From assembly GCA_021820465.1 (NCBI GenBank), contig JAKADP010000012.1:1-45532 (forward strand): a DNA stretch of 45,532 nucleotides. The letters are read 5' to 3'. The notes under the pieces are model-generated. The model worked only from the letters and a program-made list of their open reading frames with translations. It was not told the DNA's origin and made no database searches. Shown here in pieces: positions 38,918-45,532 of the stretch; the first letter of the stretch is position 1; every line of letters starts with the position of its first letter. Made by a program: the position numbers and the translations under genes. The stretch is from Bacillota bacterium (GTDB lineage: Bacteria; Bacillota; Sulfobacillia; Sulfobacillales; JAIMBI01).

Positions 38918-40072
38918 ATGCCAACTGTCTTGTCCACGGTCGCTATCCCCATCATCGCCATGCCGTCGCTGGTGCTGGCGCTCGCCAGCGCGATGCTGGC
39001 AGGCCTGGGTCTTGTGTACTGGACGGGCCACTGGGGCCCAGCGGGTCGTCTGTTCCTGCGGGCGGCCGTGGCGCGGACCGCCTTCTGGACGGTGGCCAGC
39101 TTGTGGATGGCCAGCCCGTCCGAGGCTGCGGCGGCTGTCTGGTGGCACCTGTATCTCCCAGCGGCGCTGCTCATGGTGGTGTCGCTGCTGGAGCGGACGC
39201 TGGACCGATCGGGGCTGGCCCTGGGGCGGTGGCTGGTGGTGCCGTGGGGGGCGGCAGCCGCGTGGCTGGTGGCCAGCGCTCTTCCCGGGCTCGCGTCCTG
39301 GTATCCGGGCCTGGTTCAGCTCCCGGATGGACTGTGGCTCGGGGTGGCGGCCCTGCCCGCTTGGCTGGCGCTGGCGGTGGGGATAGGCTTTGGCGGCCTC
39401 TGGCTGGCCCTGGCGGCCAGCGCGGTGTGGGGCGCGGTGAAGCAGCGGCGCGTGCACTTCGCGCTGTACCTGGTGCTGTGGACGCTGGTGCTGGTGGTCT
39501 TTGTGCGCGCAGGCGCGGCTTCCACCCCACATGTCCTTCTGCCCCCCTATCTGTGGGTCGGCGGCTATGCGCTGGGCGCGGTGCTTTGGTACGACCTGCG
39601 GACCTTGTCGCTGGGGAACCACACCCGCTTGAACCGGGACGCGCTGACCGGTGCGGCCAGCCGTGGCTATGGCGAGCACTTCGGCAGGGATCGCCTGGGC
39701 CATGGCCCCATGGGGGCCGTGTATGTCGATCTCGACCACTTCAAGGCCATCAACGACCGGCTCGGGCATGACGCCGGAGACCGTCTGCTGCGGGAGACGG
39801 CCGCCCGGCTGCAGTCCGTATGCCGGGCTGGAGATCTCGTGGTGCGGCTGGGGGGCGACGAGCTGGCGCTCTTGTTCCCAGGCGCGCAGCCGGAAGACGG
39901 CGCGCTCCTCCTGCAGCGCATCCGGGCCGCCATTGCGGGCCCGCCGCCTACTGTCGAGATGTCGCTCGGGTGGGGCTGGGCGCCCCAGGGGGCGCGGCTG
40001 TCGGACCTGTTGGCCGCCGCCGATGGCGCGATGTACGCGGAGAAGCGTGAACGCCAGGAGCTGCGGGGATAG
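38918..40072 (+). CDS. Membrane-bound diguanylate cyclase (GGDEL variant)
   Basis: 384 aa. About seven hydrophobic segments occupy residues 5-215 and form a membrane sensor. The C-terminal GGDEF domain starts with RDALTGAASR and VYVDLDHFKAINDRLGHDAGD. The active-site loop is RLGGDELALLF, with Leu for Phe at the last signature position, which is tolerated in some active enzymes. RAGD five residues before it is an inhibitory I-site (RxxD), so product feedback is likely. It makes cyclic di-GMP. ATG 38918 has GAGGTGG upstream. The acetyltransferase starts two bases after its stop. Confidence 0.9.
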   Translation: MPTVLSTVAIPIIAMPSLVLALASAMLAGLGLVYWTGHWGPAGRLFLRAAVARTAFWTVASLWMASPSEAAAAVWWHLYLPAALLMVVSLLERTLDRSGLALGRWLVVPWGAAAAWLVASALPGLASWYPGLVQLPDGLWLGVAALPAWLALAVGIGFGGLWLALAASAVWGAVKQRRVHFALYLVLWTLVLVVFVRAGAASTPHVLLPPYLWVGGYALGAVLWYDLRTLSLGNHTRLNRDALTGAASRGYGEHFGRDRLGHGPMGAVYVDLDHFKAINDRLGHDAGDRLLRETAARLQSVCRAGDLVVRLGGDELALLFPGAQPEDGALLLQRIRAAIAGPPPTVEMSLGWGWAPQGARLSDLLAAADGAMYAEKRERQELRG

Positions 40073-40074
40073 CC

Positions 40075-40665
40075 GTGAGCAGCACCGGCGTGGCTGCCGA
40101 CACCCCGCGTCTGCGGCTGGTGCCCCTGAACCTGACGGACGTGGACGCTGCCTGCGCGGCGCTGTCCGATCCGGCGGTCTATGCATTCATCCCGGAGGAC
40201 CCGCCGTGTGATGCCGCGGCCTTGGGGCGGCGATGGGCTCGGTATCTGAGGGGCCCCGCCGATGAGTCGGCGGATGAGCAGTGGTTGAACGCCACCGTCT
40301 GGACCCGAAGCCCCTCCCAGGTCATCGGGACGGTACAGGCGACGGTCCATCCTGCACGCCGCACCGCTGATATCGCGTACCTGCTGGGGTCCGCGTTCTG
40401 GGGATGCGGTTATGGCACCGAGGCGGTGGCCGCCCTGGTGGCCTGGCTCTGGCATCACACCGAGGTGGCCCGCATCGAAGCCACGCTCGACGTCCGCAAC
40501 GTGCCGTCGCGGCGGCTTCTGGAGCGCCTCGGGTTTGCCCGCGTCGCCTTCCTCCCGCAAGCCGATTTCTTCAAAGGCGCGGCGAGTCACGAATACCGGT
40601 ACGCACTCACGCGGGTGTCCGACGGCCCGCGTCGGGCGGTGCCGCTGGCAGAAGAGGACGACTGA
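40075..40665 (+). CDS. GNAT acetyltransferase of the RimJ/RimL type
   Basis: 196 aa. The RLRLVPLNLTDVDAA start, the IAYLLGSAFWGCGYGTEAV motif A and the VARIEATLDVRNVPSRRLLERLGF segment are typical of the Acetyltransf_3 group, which acetylates protein N-termini or small molecules. GTG 40075 overlaps no gene but is two bases after the cyclase stop, so they are cotranscribed. A long bidirectional hairpin follows. Confidence 0.87.
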   Translation: MSSTGVAADTPRLRLVPLNLTDVDAACAALSDPAVYAFIPEDPPCDAAALGRRWARYLRGPADESADEQWLNATVWTRSPSQVIGTVQATVHPARRTADIAYLLGSAFWGCGYGTEAVAALVAWLWHHTEVARIEATLDVRNVPSRRLLERLGFARVAFLPQADFFKGAASHEYRYALTRVSDGPRRAVPLAEEDD

Positions 40666-40710
40666 GCGGGGCGACTCACGCATGCTGGGCCGCCCCAGAG
40701 CGGTGAGACG

Positions 40711-40749
40711 CGTTACCGCCCCGCGCACCAGACGCGCGGGGCGCTAACG
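40711..40749. terminator. Bidirectional terminator hairpin
   Basis: A 16-bp stem with one mismatch (CGTTACCGCCCCGCGC pairing with GCGCGGGGCGCTAACG) and a 7-base loop lies between the converging acetyltransferase and S9 peptidase genes. Confidence 0.7.
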
Positions 40750-40762
40750 GGTTGGGGCTCCC

Positions 40763-42901
40763 TCAGACGTGTTGCGTCAGATACTCGAGGGTGCGCCGCG
40801 CGCGGTAGCGGTTGACGGCCTCGCCGCGTGCGGAGTGCCGGGACGAAGGCAGGGCCACCAGATCAAAGTCCTTGTCGGCGGCAATCAGGGCCTCGATGAG
40901 GCGGGCCGTGTGCCGGAAGTGCACGTTTTCGTCAATCATGCCGTGCACGATCAGGACGTCACCCTGCAAGTGGGCCACGTGCTCCATCACGGTGGCGTGC
41001 CGGTAGCCGTCCGGATTGTCTTGGGGCGTGTCCATGTACCGCTCGGTGTAGGCCGTGTCATACCCGCGGAAGTCGGTCACCGGCGCGCCTGCGACCCCAG
41101 CCCGGTACACGTCCGGGGCCTGCATCATCAGCATCAGGGTCATGTAGCCTCCGTAGCTCCACCCGGTGACGCCCACGCGCTCGGGATCCGCCCCATGGTG
41201 CTCCACGAGCCAGCGGACGCCGGCCACTTGGTCGGCCACTTCCACCGTGGCGAACCGCCGATGCAGGGCGCCCTCGAACCGGCTGCCCCGGTTGTACATC
41301 CCGCGGTTGTCCAGCTTGAACACCAGATAGCCGTGCTGGGCGAGATACTGCGCCTGGAGGTCCATCGTCAGCATCCAGCTGTCGGTCACGGTCTGGGCAT
41401 GCGTGCCGCCATACACCGACACGACGACGGGCGCCTTCTGTCCGGCTGGGCGGTCCTTGGGATGATACACCGCCCCGTAGAGCGTGGTTTCGCCATCGGC
41501 GGCCTTGAGGGTCACTAACTCGGGCGGCGTGAGCCCCAGCGCTGCTGCCGTGGCGCCGACGTCTTGGTGCAGGAGGCGGCGGTCGCCAGGCTGCTGCAGA
41601 TTCACGAGATGCGTTTGGGGCCCATGCTGGCGCGTGGACACCTGGTCCACGAGCCAGCGGCCATCCGGGCTCACCACCGCCACGTGGATGCCGGCCTCGG
41701 TGGTGACGCGCTCCATCTCGCCTCCGTCAAGGCTCACCCGGTAAACCTGGCGCTCGGTCGGGCTGGCTTCGGTGGCGGTGCAATACACCACACGGCGAGC
41801 CTCGTCGACCCGATGGAGCTCCGTGACCACAAAGGAACCACTGGTCAGGGCCGTGACCTGCCCGTCGGGCGCCCGGTGGTACAAGTGGCGAAACCCCGTC
41901 TCCTCGCTGTCGTACACGACGCCCCCATCATCTAGGAACACCAGTCCGTGCGGCAGGTTGACCCATGGGTCGCCGGATTCGCGCCACCAGAGCTGGCCCT
42001 GGCCGGTGGCCGGGTCTATGCGCCACCACTCGAATGACCGGTTGTCCCGCGCCAGAAACAGCACGGCCAGCTCCCCGGCGGGTGTCCACTGGACGCGGCC
42101 GATGTACCCATCGGGCCAGTCCACCTCAACCCAGTGGGGCGCGGGTGTGCTGTCGCCGTCCATGCGGACCAGCCCCAGGCGCCAGCGCACGTTGGCCCGT
42201 CCCGCAAAGGGGTACGCCACTTGCTCCAGCCACACCTCGTCGCCGCCTTGGTGGGTAATGGGATATAAGGGCACCTCGCTGCTGTCAACTTCCTCGAACG
42301 CGAGCCAAGCGCCGTCGGGGCGGGGCCAGTAGCCATGGTGCCTTCCCAGCTCCTCCTCGGCGGCAAACTCCGCCACCCCGTGGGTGATGGCGCCGCCGCC
42401 GCCCGTGGTGAGTGGCCGGTAGGTGCCGGTGTCCAGATCCAACAGCTCGACGTCGCTGCCGCGGACAAAGACGACCCGGTGGCCGTCCGGCAGCAGCTCC
42501 GGGTCCCGTGCGCCGTCCGAGCCCTCCACCCGGGTGACGGGCCCCGCGCCCCGCTTTATCCAGAGGGCTCCCTGATGCCGCAGCAGCCAGGTGTCGCCCA
42601 CGTGCTGGTAGCCCGTGAATCCCTCCCACATCATGCGGGCGCGCTCGCGCTGCAGTTCTTCTTCCAACGAATACTGACCCGGTGACGGCGGCGCCGCCTC
42701 GATGCGGCTCTCGCCCCGGGTGAGGTCGTACACCCACAGCTGCAGGGCGGGAGAGTCCTCTTGGGGCAGCAGGTACGACACACTTTGGCCATCGGGGGCA
42801 AACTGGATCTGCGTCGGCACCACGAATCCGGGCTTGGGAAACTGGGCAATGTGGTCAAACGTGATGTCCTGGTATCGCGGGGCAGGGCTTTTGGGATCCA
42901 T
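40763..42901 (-). CDS. S9 family dipeptidyl peptidase IV-type peptidase
   Basis: 712 aa from ATG 42901. The beta-propeller contains a Glu-rich FAAEEELGRHHGYWPRPDG segment, where DPP IV enzymes bind the free N-terminus of peptides. The catalytic triad is Ser582 (GWSYGGYM), Asp657 (HGMIDENVHF) and His689 (SSRHS). The KLDNRGMYNRG segment is also typical. There is no signal peptide, so it is probably cytosolic. ATG 42901 is 12 bases after GAGAGG; ATG 42913 touches that site and is less likely. It is a second S9 enzyme in the window, of a different subfamily from the one at 7669. It likely releases N-terminal dipeptides. Confidence 0.9.
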   Translation of the reverse strand: MDPKSPAPRYQDITFDHIAQFPKPGFVVPTQIQFAPDGQSVSYLLPQEDSPALQLWVYDLTRGESRIEAAPPSPGQYSLEEELQRERARMMWEGFTGYQHVGDTWLLRHQGALWIKRGAGPVTRVEGSDGARDPELLPDGHRVVFVRGSDVELLDLDTGTYRPLTTGGGGAITHGVAEFAAEEELGRHHGYWPRPDGAWLAFEEVDSSEVPLYPITHQGGDEVWLEQVAYPFAGRANVRWRLGLVRMDGDSTPAPHWVEVDWPDGYIGRVQWTPAGELAVLFLARDNRSFEWWRIDPATGQGQLWWRESGDPWVNLPHGLVFLDDGGVVYDSEETGFRHLYHRAPDGQVTALTSGSFVVTELHRVDEARRVVYCTATEASPTERQVYRVSLDGGEMERVTTEAGIHVAVVSPDGRWLVDQVSTRQHGPQTHLVNLQQPGDRRLLHQDVGATAAALGLTPPELVTLKAADGETTLYGAVYHPKDRPAGQKAPVVVSVYGGTHAQTVTDSWMLTMDLQAQYLAQHGYLVFKLDNRGMYNRGSRFEGALHRRFATVEVADQVAGVRWLVEHHGADPERVGVTGWSYGGYMTLMLMMQAPDVYRAGVAGAPVTDFRGYDTAYTERYMDTPQDNPDGYRHATVMEHVAHLQGDVLIVHGMIDENVHFRHTARLIEALIAADKDFDLVALPSSRHSARGEAVNRYRARRTLEYLTQHV

Positions 42902-43102
42902 CGCAGGCAACATCCTCTCGCGGGGGATTCGGATTGTCCCCGAGTTACCGGAGCGCGTGGCAGCTATGTTCATGACGTGGCCGAGCGCTGGCGGGCCCGA
43001 CCGCTCTCTCGCCATGATAGCGCACCGCCACGCCAGCTCATATGGGCCGAGACCGCGCGGCGCCTCGTGCCCGGTCGCGGGTCCCCATCGCGGTGCTGGC
43101 CG

Positions 43103-43699
43103 CTACCCCTCGGCGGGCGACAGCGCCGCGTGGCGGAAGCATCCCACCAAATGGTCCTGGACCATGCCCGTGGCCTGCATGAAGGCATAGCAGATCGTCG
43201 GGCCGACAAACTGAAACCCGCGCTGCTTCAAGTCCCGGCTCATGGCGATGGAGCGGTCGGTTTGGCTGGGGACGTCGGTGGCGCGCTCCCACCGGTTGAT
43301 GAGCGGGGCCCCGCCCGCCAAATCCCAGAGATGTGCGCTGAGCGAGTGGGTGCGCGCCACCAGCTCCAGCGTGCGCTGGGCATTGTGGACGGCGGAGGCG
43401 AGCTTCGCCCGGTTGCGGATAATCCCCGGGTTGGCCAGCAGGCGGTTGACGTCCGCCGGGCCCCATCGGGCAATGCGCTCCACGTCGAAGCCCAAAAACG
43501 CCTCCCGATAAGCCTCCCGCTTGGCCAGCACCGTGCGCCAACTTAAGCCCGCCTGCGCGCCCTCCAGCACCAGGAACTCAAACAGGCGTCGGTCATCGGT
43601 CACCGGCACCCCCCACTCCTCGTCGTGATACGCCAGCGACAGCGGGTCGCTCCACGCCCAGTCGCAGCGGGGCGGGCCGTCACGACCGTTCGGTGTCAT
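43103..43699 (-). CDS. tag: DNA-3-methyladenine glycosylase I
   Basis: 198 aa base-excision repair enzyme removing 3-methyladenine. The N-terminus RCDWAWSDPLSLAYHDEEWG, followed by LEGAQAGLSWRTVLAKR, is diagnostic. The zinc ligands are the early Cys and His and the C-terminal HLVGCFRH. The middle VGPTICYAFMQATGMV is also conserved. Length is normal. Its ATG at 43699 lies 20 bases inside the end of the M61 gene, so the two are coupled. The DPP IV-type gene follows 201 bases later. Confidence 0.95.
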   Translation of the reverse strand: MTPNGRDGPPRCDWAWSDPLSLAYHDEEWGVPVTDDRRLFEFLVLEGAQAGLSWRTVLAKREAYREAFLGFDVERIARWGPADVNRLLANPGIIRNRAKLASAVHNAQRTLELVARTHSLSAHLWDLAGGAPLINRWERATDVPSQTDRSIAMSRDLKQRGFQFVGPTICYAFMQATGMVQDHLVGCFRHAALSPAEG

Positions 43700-45494
43700 C
43701 GCGCGCCCACTCCGATCCCAACCATGCCTCGTAGGTTGCCCGCTGCGCCGGGGTGGGATGCGCCACGCGCTCCACCCGATACTGGTTGGGTGGGGCTGTT
43801 CCCAGGGCGAGCCTGCGCGGGATGAGGCGGTCGCGGCGAAATAGGGTCAGCTCGATCTGGTCCCCCGGCCGATGGTCAGCGCGCACGCGCTCGGCCAGCG
43901 CCTCGGCACTGGGAATCCGCCAGCCGTTGAGGGCCACCAACTGGTCGCCCGGGTCCAGCACGCCTGCGGCGGGGCCGGGGTCGTAGGCGGTGCGGACGAC
44001 GGCGCGGCCGCCCTCGGTGCCGCTGATGATACCCAGCCACGCGTCAGGGCGCCGGGCGCGTCTGCTGGAGCCGTCCGGATCTGCGGTCTGCCGGGTGAGG
44101 GTGAGCCCGGCCGTGGCCAGGAGCGCGTCCAGCGGCAGGGGATCCACCCCGTTGATGTAGCGGCCAAAAAACTGCGCCAGGGAGCCACCCGCCACTTCTT
44201 CGGCCGCCTCTTGATACACGGGCTCGGGAAAGCCCCGGCCGTATTGGCCATAGCGCTGAAACAGCAGGCGCAGCACATCGTCGAGGGACTTTTGGCCGCC
44301 GGTGCGCCCTCGAATCTCCAGATCGAGGGCCAGCCCCACCAGGCTGCCTTTCAGGTAGTAGGACATCGCTCGGTTGGGGGTGTCGGCATTCGGATGGTAT
44401 TCCCCGAGCCACGTGTCAAACGACGACCGCGCCAAATCCATGACGAACCGGCCGGGTTGGCTTTCGTAGCGCTTCACGTCCTCCGCCAGCGCCTCCAGAT
44501 AGTCCGCGGCGGAATAGAGACCCGAGCGCTTGAGCAGCAGCGCGGCATAGTAGCTGGTAAAGCCCTCAAGGGCCCAGAGGAGATGCGTGTGCACTTCCTG
44601 GGTGTAGTCGAAGGGGCCCAGCATGTCCGGGTGGATGCGCTTGACGTTCCACAGGTGAAAAAACTCATGGGCGATGAGCGAGAGGGCCCGCCGGTAGCGT
44701 GCGGCTGGCTGAAACGAAAACCGCTCAAATCCGCAGGTGGTGGAGTTTTTGTGTTCCAGGCCCCCCGTAGCCCGCTCCGCCAGGTGAAAGATAAAGGTGT
44801 AGTGGGGATACGGCAGTCCGCCAAACAGGTGGGCCTCCGCCTCGACGATGCGGCGGGTGTCGCGCACCAGCCGGGCGTCATCCTGATTGCCCTCGCCCCA
44901 CATCGCGATGGTGTGGCGCTTGCCATCCACCGTGAACGTGTACCGGCGGTGCGTGCCCACCTCCACCGGGGAGTCCACCAGCTCGTCGTAGTTCGCCGCA
45001 TGGAACTGCATGGGGTCGTCGGGGTTGCCCGCCAGCGCGGTGGAGGCATACCAGCCGTCCGGCGCCCGCACGCGCACACGAACCGGCCGCTCTTTGCCGC
45101 CGTCACCGTCGTCGAGGTAGAAAAACAGCGTGCCGCCGTTCCAGTAGGCGTGGGTGTCATCCAGGTGGCTCCGGCTGGTCCCCAGGTCAAACGCATACAC
45201 GGCGTACGTCACGGTGGCCGTGCCGGCCGCCTCGAAGACCCAGGTGTTTTTGGACACCTTGTCCACCGCGACCGTGTTGCCTGACGGCCCCCGAACGGCC
45301 AGGTCAAACACATGGCGCGAGAAATCCTCAATCTCATAGTACCCCGCCCACACCGGCAGTGTGAGGCGGTGGGGACCTGGGGCCAGGTCCGACAGGGCCA
45401 GCGATATCCGGTAGACATGCCGGGACGGTTCCGTGCAGTCCACCGTGTACACCAAGGGAGCGGCTCCGGGGGATTCCGAGCGAGCGTGGGGCAC
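43680..45494 (-). CDS. M61 family peptidase (glycyl aminopeptidase type) with PDZ domain
   Basis: 604 aa. The N-terminal beta domain (about 1-200) is followed by the catalytic part with GGLEHKNS at 244-251, the zinc motif HEFFH at 276-280, and the third ligand Glu310 in LLWALEGFTSYY. A PDZ domain lies at about 480-570 (AWLGI, GLLDPGDQLVALNG-like segment). There is no signal peptide. The family releases Gly or Ala from peptide N-termini. GTG 45494 has GAGGTG seven bases upstream. It overlaps tag by 20 bases and is the first visible gene of the group. Confidence 0.92.
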   Translation of the reverse strand: MPHARSESPGAAPLVYTVDCTEPSRHVYRISLALSDLAPGPHRLTLPVWAGYYEIEDFSRHVFDLAVRGPSGNTVAVDKVSKNTWVFEAAGTATVTYAVYAFDLGTSRSHLDDTHAYWNGGTLFFYLDDGDGGKERPVRVRVRAPDGWYASTALAGNPDDPMQFHAANYDELVDSPVEVGTHRRYTFTVDGKRHTIAMWGEGNQDDARLVRDTRRIVEAEAHLFGGLPYPHYTFIFHLAERATGGLEHKNSTTCGFERFSFQPAARYRRALSLIAHEFFHLWNVKRIHPDMLGPFDYTQEVHTHLLWALEGFTSYYAALLLKRSGLYSAADYLEALAEDVKRYESQPGRFVMDLARSSFDTWLGEYHPNADTPNRAMSYYLKGSLVGLALDLEIRGRTGGQKSLDDVLRLLFQRYGQYGRGFPEPVYQEAAEEVAGGSLAQFFGRYINGVDPLPLDALLATAGLTLTRQTADPDGSSRRARRPDAWLGIISGTEGGRAVVRTAYDPGPAAGVLDPGDQLVALNGWRIPSAEALAERVRADHRPGDQIELTLFRRDRLIPRRLALGTAPPNQYRVERVAHPTPAQRATYEAWLGSEWARDDTERS

Positions 45495-45532
45495 AACATC
45501 ACCTCGATGGGGTAGATGGCAGGACCCAGTCG

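Overview
The window is GC-rich throughout, uses many GTG and TTG starts and has strong purine-rich ribosome binding sites (AGGAGG or GGAGG type). Its tRNA genes carry an encoded CCA. The gene set includes DUF3307, a lone AbrB/PIN pair, an Rsm22-type methyltransferase and a TM0106-type nuclease/helicase. Together these suggest a high-GC Gram-positive-like bacterium, for example a Bacillota lineage of the Sulfobacillus/Symbiobacterium/Thermaerobacter kind. This assignment is inference from general style, since there is no rRNA or phylogenetic marker to settle it. Four peptidases of three families (two S9, one M61, one M48) suggest a peptide-using heterotroph.

Layout. 1-3214 (minus): 2-oxoglutarate dehydrogenase E1 followed by the start of its E2 partner, which runs off the left edge. 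3310-6035: a DUF3307 membrane protein, an IS3-type transposase lacking its catalytic half, and a DHA2-type drug exporter on the other strand. 6036-6756: degraded non-coding DNA. 6757-11775 (plus): AbrB/PIN toxin-antitoxin pair, S9 peptidase, pdxA with an overlapping acetyltransferase, and a small membrane protein. 12065-12474 (minus): three tRNA genes (Ser-UGA, Ser-GCU, Arg-ACG) with a promoter buried in the preceding terminator. 12561-15220: a lipoprotein divergent from a secreted beta-helix protein, the latter ending at an 18-bp perfect terminator stem.

15333-18825 (minus): tightly packed operon of a fumarylacetoacetate-hydrolase-fold enzyme, a TPR protein and a molybdopterin oxidoreductase. 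19129-26288 (minus): a heterodimeric ABC exporter translationally coupled to a second beta-helix protein, then an RraA-like protein and an MFS exporter. A WYL regulator diverges from the exporter and overlaps an rsm22-like gene. 27691-30050: a segmental duplication. The last two thirds of rsm22 recur 1.7 kb downstream as a frameshifted pseudogene, and between the copies lie a metallophosphoesterase remnant and a vapBC-like locus whose toxin is frameshifted. A frameshifted lipoprotein follows.

31156-36149 (plus): the best candidate for a functional system. An extended -10 promoter with an overlapping small inverted repeat precedes an M48 membrane protease, a Cas4-like Fe-S nuclease fused to a superfamily 1 helicase, and a macro-domain protein. 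36177-38584 (minus): a polyprenyl-sugar pair (GT2 synthase and GT-C-like membrane protein). 38918-40665 (plus): a membrane diguanylate cyclase preceded by 10-bp tandem repeats, and an acetyltransferase. 40763-45494 (minus): M61 peptidase overlapping tag (3-methyladenine glycosylase), then a DPP IV-type S9 peptidase.
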